Origin: Geminicoccaceae bacterium
GTDB taxonomy: Bacteria; Pseudomonadota; Alphaproteobacteria; Geminicoccales; Geminicoccaceae
DNA length: 64,000 nt
Direction of reading: 5' to 3'
Assembly: GCA_025999455.1 (NCBI GenBank)
Contig: AP024683.1
Coordinates: 689,501 to 753,500 of the forward strand
The notes under the pieces were generated by a model. The model saw only the letters and a program-made list of their open reading frames with translations, was not told where the DNA came from and ran no database searches. Made by a program: the position numbers and the translations under genes. This document shows positions 34,483-43,527 of this stretch, piece after piece; positions within the stretch are counted from its first letter, which is position 1; every line of letters begins with the position of its first letter.

Positions 34483-34661
34483 GATCCCTCCCTTTCGACA
34501 CCGCCGCCGCGAGTTTCGAGAGGGGCGGCGGGGCCCTCCGCATGTCGCAGCGGCGCGCTCCGGGTCAAGGCGCCAGCCAAGGACCGCTTGCAGGGTCGGC
34601 CAGGGCCCGACTATGAGGCGAGATCGAAGTCCAGCTTTGCTACTATTCGGAGAGAGCCGCC

Positions 34662-36089
34662 ATGGACCGCGCAACCGAGAGGGGCCCGCTCGTGCCGGTA
34701 TTGCTGGCCGGTGGTTCGGGTACCCGGCTCTGGCCGGTGAGCCGCGCGGCCTTCCCGAAGCACCTGGTCGAGCTCGTCGGCAGCGAATCCCTCCTGCAGA
34801 CGACGGCCCGGCGCGTTCTGCGTGCCGCCCCGGCCGAGCGGGTCGTGACGGTCGCCGCGGCCGGGCAGGCCGTGCTGGTCCGCCGCCAGCTCGCCGAGAT
34901 CGACGGCGCGCTCCTCCGCCACCTTTTGCTCGAGCCCGAGCCGCGCAACACCGCCGCGGCGGTCGGCCTGGCGGCCCGTCACGTCGCCCGTCGGATCGCG
35001 CCCGAGGCGATCCTCTGGGTCTGCCCCTCCGACCATCTCGTGCGGATGCCCGAGGTCCTGCTCGGCGCGCTCGAGCGGGCGCTGCCGCTCGCCGCGGCCG
35101 GGCGCATCGTGACCTTCGGCATCGCGCCGAGCCGTCCCGAGACCGGCTTCGGCTGGATCGCCCGCGGCGAGCCGCTCGAGGTGCCGGGCGCCTTCGCCGT
35201 GCGCCGGTTCGTCGAGAAGCCGCCCCGGGCCGAGGCGGAAGCGATGCTCGCGGCCGGCGGGCACGATTGGAACAGTGGCATGTTCGTCATGCGGGCCGAC
35301 GTCCTGCTCGAGGAGCTTTCCCGCTTCGAACCCGCGCTCGCCCGTGATCTCGAGGCGATCGAGGCGAGCCTCCGCGGCGATCCGGACGGGGTCGTGGACG
35401 CCGCGCTCTTCGCACGCCTCCCCTCGCTCCCGATCGACAAGGCGGTCATGGAACGGTCGGCGCGGATGGTGGTCGTGCCCTGCGATCCGGGCTGGTCGGA
35501 CGTCGGCTCCTGGCACGCGCTCTGGGAGCTCATGGCCAAGGACGAGCAGGGCAACGTCGCGGTCGGCGACGTGGCCTTGGTGGGCGCGCGGGACAATCTC
35601 GTGAAGGCCGATCACCGGCTCGTGGCCCTCGCCGGCGTCCGCAACCTCGCCGTGATCGAGACCGCGGATGCGATCCTCGTCGCCGACCGCTCGGACGGCG
35701 AGACGGTGAAGCAACTCGTCGCCTCGCTCGCCAAGGTCGGGCGCCGCGAGACCGTCCGTCACGCCCGCGAGGTTCGGCCTTGGGGCGGGTTCACCATTCT
35801 TCTCGAACGGCCGGGTCTCGAGATCCGCGAGGTCGAAGTCGACCCCTCGGCCGCCCTCACGCTGCAGCGTCACGGCGGCCGGACCGAGCATTGGCTCGTG
35901 GTGAGCGGGCGCGCTTCGGTCCGGCTCGGCGAACGGCAGCTCGAGCTCGGGCCCGGGCAATGGCTCGAGGTGCCGCGCGGCGTGCTGCACCGTTTGGCCA
36001 ATCCGGGCGCCGAGCCGCTCCGCTTGGTCGAGATCCGTCTCGGCGCCATCCTCGACGAGAGCGCGACCGAGCGCCTCGCCGACGACTGA
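34662..36089 (+). CDS. manC: Mannose-1-phosphate guanylyltransferase/mannose-6-phosphate isomerase
   Basis: The 475-residue bifunctional-type protein makes GDP-mannose for surface polysaccharide. The N-terminal nucleotidyltransferase shows LLAGGSGTRLWPVSR, FPKH, LEPEPRNTA and VEKPPRAEA. The C-terminal cupin has RPWGGFTILLERPG, the metal-ligand region LTLQRHGGRTEHWLVVSG and PRGVLHRLANPG. Bases GGAGAGAG precede ATG 34662. It likely serves the same envelope polysaccharide route as the genes at 21-24 kb, although it is 10 kb away. Confidence 0.95.
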   Translation: MDRATERGPLVPVLLAGGSGTRLWPVSRAAFPKHLVELVGSESLLQTTARRVLRAAPAERVVTVAAAGQAVLVRRQLAEIDGALLRHLLLEPEPRNTAAAVGLAARHVARRIAPEAILWVCPSDHLVRMPEVLLGALERALPLAAAGRIVTFGIAPSRPETGFGWIARGEPLEVPGAFAVRRFVEKPPRAEAEAMLAAGGHDWNSGMFVMRADVLLEELSRFEPALARDLEAIEASLRGDPDGVVDAALFARLPSLPIDKAVMERSARMVVVPCDPGWSDVGSWHALWELMAKDEQGNVAVGDVALVGARDNLVKADHRLVALAGVRNLAVIETADAILVADRSDGETVKQLVASLAKVGRRETVRHAREVRPWGGFTILLERPGLEIREVEVDPSAALTLQRHGGRTEHWLVVSGRASVRLGERQLELGPGQWLEVPRGVLHRLANPGAEPLRLVEIRLGAILDESATERLADD

Positions 36090-36104
36090 GGCTGCCGGCC
36101 GGAA

Positions 36105-36132
36105 TCGACGTCGCCGCCGCGCTCGGCTAGAT
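36105..36132 (+). promoter_or_regulatory. Possible promoter of the aminotransferase-hom-glpX-recJ operon
   Basis: TCGACG at 36105-36110 and CTAGAT at 36127-36132 are 16 bases apart; the -10 is identical to that of rpmB. A 7-bp GC hairpin at 36133-36149 follows immediately and may end manC transcription or shape the new 5' leader. Confidence 0.4.
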
Positions 36133-36186
36133 GCGGGGCGGCGCCCCGCAGACGCCCCGAGGCCCGCCCGTCCCAGCGAGCGAACG

Positions 36187-37416
36187 ATGAGAGAGCCGGA
36201 GTTCCACCGTATCCGCCGCCTGCCGCCCTACGTGTTCGCCGAAGTGAACCAGATGAAGGCGAAGGCGCGCGCGGCCGGCCGCGACATCATCGATCTCGGC
36301 ATGGGCAATCCGGACAGTCCGACACCCCGCCACATCGTCGACAAGCTGATCGAGACGGCGCGGGATCCCAAGGCCCACCGCTATTCCACCTCGCGCGGGA
36401 TCCCGGGTCTGCGCAAAGCTCTGGCGGGCTATTACGCGCGCCGGTTCGGTGTCCAGCTCGACCCCGAAACGGAAGTCTGCGTGACCTTGGGATCGAAGGA
36501 GGGCCTCGCCAATTTGGCCCAGGCGATCACCGCCCCCGGTGACACCATCCTCGTGCCCAACCCGTCCTACCCGATCCATCCCTACGGCTTCATGATCGCC
36601 GGGGCCGCGATCCGTCACGTGCCGTTCGGGCCGGGGATCGATCTCGTCACCGAGTTCGCGCACGCCTACGAGCACACGGTCCCCCGGCCCTCGGTGATGG
36701 TCTTGAATTTTCCCTCGAACCCGACCGCGCTCACCTGCGACCTCGCCTTCTACAAAGAAGCGGTGCGCTTCGCGCGCGAGCGCGACATGTTCATCCTCTC
36801 CGACATCGCCTACGCCGAGATCTGGTTCGAGGGACCCCCGCCACCGTCGGTCCTCGAGGTCGAGGGGGCCAAGGACGTGGCCGTCGAGTTCAGCTCGCTC
36901 TCCAAGACCTATTCGATGCCCGGCTGGCGGATCGGCTTCGCGGCGGGGAATCGGCGCCTGATCGCGGCGCTCGCCCGGATCAAATCGTACCTCGATTACG
37001 GGGCCTTCACGCCGATCCAGGTCGCCGCCACGGCCGCGCTCAACGGCCCGCAGGATTGCGTCGAACAGCTCCGCAACCTTTACCGGGAGCGGCGCGACGT
37101 CCTGGTCGACGGGCTCGCCAAGGCCGGCTGGCCGGTGCCGCGACCCTCGGCGTCGATGTTCGTCTGGGCGCCGATCCCCGAGCCCTTGCGGGCCATGGGC
37201 TCGCTCGCCTTCGCCAAGCTCCTGCTCGAGGAGGCGGACGTGGCCGTGGCCCCGGGGATCGGCTTCGGCGAATACGGCGAGGGCTACGTGCGGATGGCCC
37301 TCGTGGAGAACAAACATCGCCTGCGCCAAGCGGTCCGCTCGATCCGCGCGGTCTTGGCCCGGCACGGGGTCGGCGCGCCCGCGCGTGCCAAGGCCCCCGC
37401 GCTCGCGATGGCCTGA
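36187..37416 (+). CDS. Class I aminotransferase, AlaC/LL-DAP aminotransferase-like
   Basis: The 409-residue PLP enzyme has IDLGMGNPDSPTP, the HRYSTSRGIPGLRKA motif, the NFPSNPTA loop, DIAYAEIWF and the Schiff-base lysine in SLSKTYSMPGWRIGF. Members next to hom in alphaproteobacteria are usually glutamate-pyruvate (AlaC-like) or diaminopimelate aminotransferases. The sequence alone does not decide. It ends three bases before hom, so it probably feeds amino-acid synthesis with it. Confidence 0.88.
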   Translation: MREPEFHRIRRLPPYVFAEVNQMKAKARAAGRDIIDLGMGNPDSPTPRHIVDKLIETARDPKAHRYSTSRGIPGLRKALAGYYARRFGVQLDPETEVCVTLGSKEGLANLAQAITAPGDTILVPNPSYPIHPYGFMIAGAAIRHVPFGPGIDLVTEFAHAYEHTVPRPSVMVLNFPSNPTALTCDLAFYKEAVRFARERDMFILSDIAYAEIWFEGPPPPSVLEVEGAKDVAVEFSSLSKTYSMPGWRIGFAAGNRRLIAALARIKSYLDYGAFTPIQVAATAALNGPQDCVEQLRNLYRERRDVLVDGLAKAGWPVPRPSASMFVWAPIPEPLRAMGSLAFAKLLLEEADVAVAPGIGFGEYGEGYVRMALVENKHRLRQAVRSIRAVLARHGVGAPARAKAPALAMA

Positions 37417-37419
37417 GCC

Positions 37420-38712
37420 GTGAGCGAGCCGCTGCGCGTCGGGATCGCCGGCCTCGGAACGGTCGGCTGCGGGGTCGTCGACCTCCTCGAGCGCAATCGT
37501 GAGCTCGTGGCGTCGCGGACCGGCCGTCCGATCCGGATCGTCGCGGTCGCCGCCCGTGATCGGAACCGGCCCCGGCCGGTCGCGATCGACGGCTATCGCT
37601 GGTACGCCGACGCGCGTGCGCTCGCCGAAGACCCCGAGATCGACGTGGTCTGCGAGCTGATCGGCGGGTCGGAGGGGGTCGCGCTCGAGCTCGCGCGGCG
37701 GACCTTGGCGGCCGGACGGTGCCTCGTCACGGCCAACAAGGCCATGCTCGCCCACCACGGCGCGGAGCTCGCGCGCCTCGCCGAAGCCCGCGGTGTGGCC
37801 CTCGGCTTCGAGGCGGCGGTCGCGGGCGGCATCCCGATCGTCAAGGCCCTGCGCGAAGGGCTCGCGGCCAATCGCATCCGCCGCGTCTACGGCATCTTGA
37901 ACGGGACCTCGAATTACATCTTGACCGTGATGCGGGAGACGGGCCGCGATTTCGCGGACGTACTCGCCGAAGCGCAGGCCCTGGGCTATGCCGAGGCCGA
38001 TCCGAGCTTCGACGTCGACGGGATCGACGCGGCCCACAAATTGGCGCTCCTGGCGGCCCTCGCCTTCGGCGGTCGACCGCGCTTCGATGCCATCCACGTC
38101 GAGGGGATCCGGCACGTCGCGGCGGCCGACATCGCCTACGCCGACGAGCTCGGCTACCGGATCAAGCTCTTGGCCGTGGCCCGGATGACCGAGGCCGGGC
38201 TCGAGCAGCGCCTCCATCCCTGTATGGTGCCCAAGGACGCGCCGATCGCCCAGGTCGAGGGCGTCTTCAACGGTGTCGTCGTGGAATGCGAGGATGCCGG
38301 CCCCGTGGTCCACGAGGGACGCGGCGCCGGCGCCGGCCCGACCGCGTCGGCGGTCGTCGCCGACCTGATCGACATCGCCCGCGGCCAGCGCCTGCCCGTG
38401 TTCGGTGTGCCCGCGTCGGCCCTCGCCGACCACCGTCCGGCGCCCATGAGCGCGCACCGCGGGAGTTATTACATCCGCTTGATGGTGGTCGACCGGCCGG
38501 GGGTGCTGGCGGACATCGCGGCCGTGCTCCGCGACCACGAGGTCTCGATCGAAGCCCTGATCCAGCGGGCGCGGAATCCGGGGCAGGCCGTGCCGATCGT
38601 CTTGACCTCGCACGAGACGACCGAGGCGGCGATGACCGCGGCACTCGCTCGGATCGGCACGCTCGCGGCGGTGCTGGAGCCGCCCAGGATGATCCGTATC
38701 GAGCGGCCTTGA
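37420..38712 (+). CDS. hom: Homoserine dehydrogenase
   Basis: The 430-residue enzyme reduces aspartate semialdehyde to homoserine. GIAGLGTVGCGVVDLL is the NAD(P)-binding loop, VTANKAMLAHHG carries the catalytic lysine region, and NGTSNYIL and GYAEADPSFDVDGIDAAHKL bind substrate. The C-terminal 80 residues form an ACT domain (YYIRLMVVDRPGVLADIAAVL), the usual site of threonine feedback. The start is GTG 37420, right after the aminotransferase. Confidence 0.96.
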   Translation: MSEPLRVGIAGLGTVGCGVVDLLERNRELVASRTGRPIRIVAVAARDRNRPRPVAIDGYRWYADARALAEDPEIDVVCELIGGSEGVALELARRTLAAGRCLVTANKAMLAHHGAELARLAEARGVALGFEAAVAGGIPIVKALREGLAANRIRRVYGILNGTSNYILTVMRETGRDFADVLAEAQALGYAEADPSFDVDGIDAAHKLALLAALAFGGRPRFDAIHVEGIRHVAAADIAYADELGYRIKLLAVARMTEAGLEQRLHPCMVPKDAPIAQVEGVFNGVVVECEDAGPVVHEGRGAGAGPTASAVVADLIDIARGQRLPVFGVPASALADHRPAPMSAHRGSYYIRLMVVDRPGVLADIAAVLRDHEVSIEALIQRARNPGQAVPIVLTSHETTEAAMTAALARIGTLAAVLEPPRMIRIERP

Positions 38713-38756
38713 GCCGCCGAGCCGCACCCGCGCGGTCGGCGCAGGGAGGGGAGAGG

Positions 38757-39749
38757 ATGGACGAGTATCAGGTGAGCGATCGGAACCTGGCGCTCGACAG
38801 CGTGCGGGTCACCGAGGCGGCGGCGCTGGCGAGCGCCCGGCTCATGGGACGCGGCGACGAGAAGGCGGCCGACCAGGCGGCGGTCGACGCGATGCGCCGG
38901 GCGCTCAACGTGCTCGACATCGACGGCACGGTCGTGATCGGCGAGGGCGAGCGCGACGAGGCGCCGATGCTCTACATCGGCGAGAAGGTCGGGACCGGAC
39001 GCGGACCCAAGATCGACATCGCGCTCGATCCGCTCGAGGGCACGACGATCACCGCCAAGGGCGGCTCGAACGCGATTTCTTGTCTGGCCATGGCCCCGGC
39101 CGGCGGGTTCTTGAACGCCCCCGATATCTACATGGACAAGATCGCGGTCGGCGGGGGGCTGCCGCCGAAGCTCATCGACATCACGAAACCGCCGGCCTGG
39201 AACCTCGGCCGTCTCGCCGAGGCCAAGGGCGTCGCGGTCGAAGACCTCGTCGTCCTCATCCTCGATCGGCCGCGGCACCAGGAGCTGATCGCAGCCGTGC
39301 GGGCCGCCGGTGCTCGGATCCGGCTCATCAGCGACGGTGATGTGGCGGGCGTGATCGCCACCGCCCGGCCGGAGAGCGGGATCGACATCTACATGGGCAT
39401 CGGCGGGGCGCCCGAGGGGGTCCTCGCTGCCGCTGCACTGCGCTGCATCGGCGGCCAATTCCAGGGCCGTCTCGTGTTCCGCAACGACGACGAGCGGGCG
39501 CGAGCGCGGCGCATGGGCATCACCGACTTCGACCGCGTCTACGATCTCGAAGACCTCGCCAAGGGCGACGTCATGTTCGCCGCGACGGGTGTCACCGACG
39601 GCACGATGCTCAAAGGTGTGAAGCGGATCGGCCAGAAGATCGTGACGCAGTCGATCGTCATGCGCTCCAAGACCGGGACGGTCCGCTTGATCGAGGCCGA
39701 GCACAACATCTCGCTCAAAGCCGGCGTCGTTCCCCATTTCGCGCGCTGA
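38757..39749 (+). CDS. glpX: Class II fructose-1,6-bisphosphatase
   Basis: The 330-residue GlpX-type enzyme performs the gluconeogenic step opposite pfkA. TVVIGEGERDEAPMLYIGE and DIALDPLEGTT hold the metal ligands, and GIGGAPEGVLAAAALRC is the substrate loop. The start at ATG 38757 has GGAGGGGAGAGG ahead. The hom-glpX-recJ order is common in alphaproteobacteria. The enzyme is Mn-dependent in known relatives. Confidence 0.96.
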   Translation: MDEYQVSDRNLALDSVRVTEAAALASARLMGRGDEKAADQAAVDAMRRALNVLDIDGTVVIGEGERDEAPMLYIGEKVGTGRGPKIDIALDPLEGTTITAKGGSNAISCLAMAPAGGFLNAPDIYMDKIAVGGGLPPKLIDITKPPAWNLGRLAEAKGVAVEDLVVLILDRPRHQELIAAVRAAGARIRLISDGDVAGVIATARPESGIDIYMGIGGAPEGVLAAAALRCIGGQFQGRLVFRNDDERARARRMGITDFDRVYDLEDLAKGDVMFAATGVTDGTMLKGVKRIGQKIVTQSIVMRSKTGTVRLIEAEHNISLKAGVVPHFAR

Positions 39750-39762
39750 GCGGTCGGGCGGG

Positions 39763-41505
39763 GTGATCGTCGAAGGTACCGTCTCGGGGCGGAGCTGGCG
39801 GTTCCGCCCGGCCGACCCCGAACGGGTGGCGGCGATCGCGCAGCGCCACGGGCTGCCGGAGATCCTGGGCCGCGTCCTCGCCGGGCGGGGGCTGGAGCCC
39901 GCCGAGGTGCCGGGATTCTTGGAGCCGCGCCTCAAGGACGTGCTGCCCGATCCCTCGCATCTGGCCGATCTCGACCGCGTCGCAGCTCGGCTCGCCGAGG
40001 CGGTGATCGCCGGTGAGCGGGTCGGGATCGTCGGCGATTACGACGTCGACGGCGCCACCTCGAGTGCGCTCGCCGCGAGCTGGCTCGGAGCCCTCGGGGT
40101 GCCGCACGAGATCGCCATCCCCGACCGGCTGGCCGAGGGTTACGGCGCCAACGTCGCGATCCTGGAACGCCTCGCCGCGGCTGGTTGCCGCCTCGTGCTG
40201 ACGCTCGACAACGGCACGAGCGCCTTCGACGCCTTGGCCTTCGCCGCCGCCCGGGGGCAGGAGGTCGTCGTCGTCGACCATCACGCGGCCGAGCACCGGC
40301 TGCCGCCCGCCTACGGGATCGTGAACCCGAACCGGCCGGATCAAGACAGCCCGCTCGCCCACCTCGCGGCCGTGGGCGTCACCTTCGTCGTCCTCGCGGC
40401 CGCGGCCCGCGAGCTGCGCCGTCGTCGCTTTCCGCGGCCGCTGCCCGATCTGCTCTCGCTGCTCGACCTCGTGGCACTCGGCACGGTCTGCGACGTCGTC
40501 CCGCTCGACGGGATCAACCGCGCGCTGGTGCGCCAGGGGCTCAAGGTCGCAGCACGCGGTGAACGTCCCGGGCTCGCCGCCCTCGCCCGGCTGGCCGGCA
40601 TCGAGACGATCGAGCAGAGCTGGCATCTGAGCTTCTTGTTGGGACCGCGGCTGAACGCCGGTGGTCGGCTCGGCGAGCCGATGCTCGCGACCCGCCTCCT
40701 GCTCGCTTCGGATCCGGCCGAGGCCGAGGCGCTGGCGAGCCGACTGCACGAAATGAACGCGCGCCGCCAGGCGCTCGAACGGGCCTTGACCGCGACCGCC
40801 GAGGCCGCGGTCCAACCCCAGCTCGACCGCGACGCCCCGATCCTGGTCGCGGCGGGGGAAGCGTGGCACCCGGGCGTGCTCGGCATCGTCGCGAGCCGGC
40901 TCGTCGAGCGCTACGCCCGGCCGGCCTTCGTCGTCGGGATCGAGGGCGGTGTGGCCAAAGGCTCGGGCCGCTCGATCCCGGGCGTCGACCTGGGTGCGCT
41001 CGTCATCGCCGCCAAACGCGCCGGCCTCCTTCGCGAAGGCGGTGGGCACGCCATGGCCGCCGGTATCACCACGACCGCCGACCATCTCGCCGAATTCGCC
41101 GCGTTCGCCGCCGAGCGGGTGGGACCGCTCGCCTTCGACGAGCCGGAGCCGCTCGATCTCGACGGTGCGCTCGCGGTGGCCGGGGTCACGGCGGAACTGG
41201 CGCAAGCCCTCGACCGGCTCGCACCGTTCGGGCCGGGCAACGCCGAGCCGCGCTTTTGCTTGACCGATGCGCGGATCGTCGAGGCGCGTGAGGTGGGCCG
41301 CGGCCACGTCGCGTGTACGATCGCGGGTGCGACCGCGGGCCGCGTCCGCGGCATCGCCTTCCGCGCCGGGGAGGGTGCGCTCGCCGGAGCCCTCGCCCGG
41401 CGTGGGGAACCGCTCCGGCTCGCCGGCCGGATCAAGCTCGAGCGTTGGCGGGGCGAGGTCCGCGCGAGCTTCGAGATCGAGGATGCCGCACCCGGCGGAG
41501 CGTGA
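39763..41505 (+). CDS. recJ: Single-strand-specific 5'-3' exonuclease RecJ
   Basis: The 580-residue DHH-family nuclease degrades single-stranded DNA in recombination and mismatch repair. Motif GDYDVDGATSSA, the DNGTSA motif, DHHAAEH, and the C-terminal DHHA1 region with GGGHAMAAGI are intact. An OB-like domain closes the protein (HVACTIAGATAGRVRGIAF). The start is GTG 39763, a short gap after glpX. tRNA-Glu follows downstream. Confidence 0.95.
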   Translation: MIVEGTVSGRSWRFRPADPERVAAIAQRHGLPEILGRVLAGRGLEPAEVPGFLEPRLKDVLPDPSHLADLDRVAARLAEAVIAGERVGIVGDYDVDGATSSALAASWLGALGVPHEIAIPDRLAEGYGANVAILERLAAAGCRLVLTLDNGTSAFDALAFAAARGQEVVVVDHHAAEHRLPPAYGIVNPNRPDQDSPLAHLAAVGVTFVVLAAAARELRRRRFPRPLPDLLSLLDLVALGTVCDVVPLDGINRALVRQGLKVAARGERPGLAALARLAGIETIEQSWHLSFLLGPRLNAGGRLGEPMLATRLLLASDPAEAEALASRLHEMNARRQALERALTATAEAAVQPQLDRDAPILVAAGEAWHPGVLGIVASRLVERYARPAFVVGIEGGVAKGSGRSIPGVDLGALVIAAKRAGLLREGGGHAMAAGITTTADHLAEFAAFAAERVGPLAFDEPEPLDLDGALAVAGVTAELAQALDRLAPFGPGNAEPRFCLTDARIVEAREVGRGHVACTIAGATAGRVRGIAFRAGEGALAGALARRGEPLRLAGRIKLERWRGEVRASFEIEDAAPGGA

Positions 41506-41522
41506 CGTCGCGCTCGCCGTCC

Positions 41523-41550
41523 TTGATTTCGCCCGGCCGGGTGCCTAAAC
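41523..41550 (+). promoter_or_regulatory. Promoter of tRNA-Glu
   Basis: TTGATT at 41523-41528 and CTAAAC at 41545-41550 are 16 bases apart, with the tRNA starting ten bases later, the expected spacing. Confidence 0.5.
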
Positions 41551-41559
41551 CGGGCCGCG

Positions 41560-41634
41560 GTCCCCATCGTCTAGAGGTCAGGACGCCACCCTTTCAAGGT
41601 GGAAACACGGGTTCGAGTCCCGTTGGGGACGCCA
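41560..41634 (+). tRNA. tRNA-Glu (anticodon TTC)
   Basis: The 75-base cloverleaf has a 7-bp acceptor stem (GTCCCCA with TGGGGAC), a T-loop GGGTTCGAGTCCC and an anticodon stem CCACC/GGTGG with loop CTTTCAA, giving TTC at 41593-41595. CCA is encoded at 41632-41634. A short hairpin (41635-41653) follows without a T-run. Confidence 0.97.
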
Positions 41635-41776
41635 TCCGCCCGAACGAGGCGGAGAAATTCGGCCGGCGCGGCGATGTCGGCCGCTGCGTGTCCAGCCGGC
41701 GCGCGGTTTCCGGCCGGGTACCGACCGAGCGGTCGACGACGCCGGAAGACCGGTCGAAACGTCGAGATGGCACGCG

Positions 41777-42253
41777 ATGAACCTCACGAACGCGGCCGCT
41801 TTCGTCGCGTTTCTCGGGCTCAACGTCCTGGCGGCGCTCTCCGGCGCCTATTTTCGCCCGGGTGCCTGGTACCGCGCGCTCGCGAAGCCGCGCTGGCAAC
41901 CCCCCGACCAACTTTTCGGGCCGGTCTGGGCCGTTCTCTACACGGCGAATGCGATCGCCGGCTGGCTCGTCTGGCAGGAAGCCGGCATCGGGATCGAATT
42001 GCTGGTCTATCTCGTGAGCCTCGTCTTCAATGCCGGGTGGTCGGCGATCTTTTTCGGCTTGAAGCGGATCGAGATGGCACTCGGCTGGATCGTCGTCCTC
42101 TGGCTTTCGATCCTCGTCCAAGTCGTCCTTTTCTGGCCGATCTCGAAGCTCGCTGCGTTGGTGCTCCTGCCTTATCTCGCCTGGGTCACCTTCGCCGTGA
42201 TGTTGAACGCCGTTCTCTGGCGGTTGAACCCGACGCCGATTCGGGGGACCTGA
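41777..42253 (+). CDS. tspO: TspO/MBR-family membrane protein
   Basis: The 158-residue protein has five membrane helices. The family marks are AKPRWQPPDQLFGPVWAVLY after helix 1, the VFNAGWSAIFFGL helix, and a late WVTFAVMLNAVLWRLNP. TspO binds porphyrins and is implicated in stress and photosynthesis gene control; no such genes are nearby. ATG 41777 starts it, about 140 bases after the tRNA. Confidence 0.95.
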   Translation: MNLTNAAAFVAFLGLNVLAALSGAYFRPGAWYRALAKPRWQPPDQLFGPVWAVLYTANAIAGWLVWQEAGIGIELLVYLVSLVFNAGWSAIFFGLKRIEMALGWIVVLWLSILVQVVLFWPISKLAALVLLPYLAWVTFAVMLNAVLWRLNPTPIRGT

Positions 42254-42291
42254 CCCGGGCCGTTCGGCTCCGAGCCGACCCGGGTCGACGA

Positions 42292-42320
42292 CTGGCACGA
42301 TCGGCCCCGCGCGCCTATCT
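42292..42320 (+). promoter_or_regulatory. Possible promoter of the MBL-fold gene
   Basis: CTGGCA at 42292-42297 and CTATCT at 42315-42320 are 17 bases apart and resemble other candidate promoters here. Confidence 0.35.
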
Positions 42321-42365
42321 CGGGGGCGTGGGCGGCACGGATCGCCCGGTTCGAAGGAGTTGTCG

Positions 42366-43043
42366 ATGGCCGGGCTCAAGGCCGCGATCCTTCCGGTCAC
42401 ACCGTTCGAGCAGAATTGCACGGTCCTCTACGACGAGCGGAGTCGGCGGGGTGTGGTCGTCGACCCGGGTGGCGAGGTTGAACGGATCGCCGGGCTCGTC
42501 GCCGAGCGCGGCATCACCGTCGAACGGATCCTCTTGACCCACGGCCACATCGACCACGCGGCCGGTGCCGCCGGGCTCAAGGCCACGCTCGAGCGGGTGA
42601 TCCTGCCGGGCGCTGCACCCCCGGAACCGGTGCCGATCGAGGGACCGCACGAGGCCGACCGCTTCCTCCTCGAAGCTCTGGAGCAGCAGGGCCGCATGTA
42701 CGGCATCGTGGGCGCGCGCAACGTCGAGCCCGACCGCTGGCTCCGGGAAGGGGAGCAGGTCCGGATCGCCGACTATCTCTTCGACGTCTTCCACTGCCCC
42801 GGGCACACGCCGGGCCACGTCGTGTTCTTCAACGCCGAGCTCCGGCTCCTCGTGGCCGGCGACGTCCTGTTCCGCGGCTCGATCGGCCGCACCGACTTTC
42901 CCTACGGCGATCACGAGGCCCTGCTCGCCTCGATCCGCGACAAGCTCTACCCCTTGGGCGACGACGTGAAAGTGCTCTGCGGCCACGGCCCCGGCACCAC
43001 GATCGGCCAGGAGCGCCGCAGCAACCCCTTCGTGCGCGGCTGA
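42366..43043 (+). CDS. MBL-fold hydrolase (glyoxalase II-like)
   Basis: The 225-residue metallo-beta-lactamase-fold protein has the metal motif THGHIDHAAG, then HCPGHTPGHVVF, VAGDVLFRGSIGRTD, and a final GHGPGTTIG. This matches the YcbL/glyoxalase II-like group that hydrolyses thioesters such as S-lactoylglutathione. ATG 42366 has AAGGAG six bases ahead; a TTG at 42360 is not needed. The precise substrate is open. Confidence 0.9.
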   Translation: MAGLKAAILPVTPFEQNCTVLYDERSRRGVVVDPGGEVERIAGLVAERGITVERILLTHGHIDHAAGAAGLKATLERVILPGAAPPEPVPIEGPHEADRFLLEALEQQGRMYGIVGARNVEPDRWLREGEQVRIADYLFDVFHCPGHTPGHVVFFNAELRLLVAGDVLFRGSIGRTDFPYGDHEALLASIRDKLYPLGDDVKVLCGHGPGTTIGQERRSNPFVRG

Positions 43044-43050
43044 GCTCGGC

Positions 43051-43527
43051 TCAGCCGGGCCCGAAGATCGGGTGGCGCACGCGATCGCCCACGGCGATCC
43101 CGAGCCGCCGGGCGCTGCCGCCCGCGATCTCCAGAACCGCGCGAACGGGATAGCGGGAGGGGATGGCCTCTTCCGAGAGCGGGGTCGCGTTCTCGTGGAG
43201 GTGGCGGACGACGCCGTCCGCCCCGATGAACAGCATGTCGAGCGGGATCAGCGTGTTCCGCATCCAGAACGCGACCTCCTGCTCGCGGCCGAAGTCGAAC
43301 AGCATGCCGTGCCGTTCGGGCAGGCTCGCGCGGAACATGAGCCCGCGGGCGAGCTCGTCGGGTGTGATCGCGAGTTCGATCGTGAACGACACGGTTCCGA
43401 TGCGCGTGACGATCTCGAGCGTCCGCTGGAGCTCGGGCCGCCTTTGGGCCCGGGCCGGGCGGCCCACGGCGGCGCCCGCGACGACCGCGAGGACGAGCGC
43501 GCGACGGCTCGGCTGGGGCACGGTCAC
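43051..43527 (-). CDS. Secreted DUF192 protein
   Basis: The 158-residue protein has a Sec-type leader (RRALVLAVVAGAAVGRPARA) and a DUF192 domain with LARGLMFRASLPERHGMLFDF, VAFWMRNTLIPLDMLFI and VLEIAGGSARRLGI. Function is not established. The start GTG 43527 overlaps the TPR lipoprotein stop as GTGA, so the two are co-translated envelope proteins. It converges on the MBL-fold gene with a 7-base gap. Confidence 0.88.
   Translation of the reverse strand: MTVPQPSRRALVLAVVAGAAVGRPARAQRRPELQRTLEIVTRIGTVSFTIELAITPDELARGLMFRASLPERHGMLFDFGREQEVAFWMRNTLIPLDMLFIGADGVVRHLHENATPLSEEAIPSRYPVRAVLEIAGGSARRLGIAVGDRVRHPIFGPG

Noticed and set aside
36127-38727. 866-codon minus-strand frame opposite the aminotransferase and hom genes
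   Set aside because: Shadow frame in GC-rich DNA; both plus-strand genes carry full catalytic motifs.
41635-41653. Hairpin after tRNA-Glu as a terminator
   Set aside because: The stem is 6 bp with a seven-base loop and no T-run, so I did not list it as a separate terminator.
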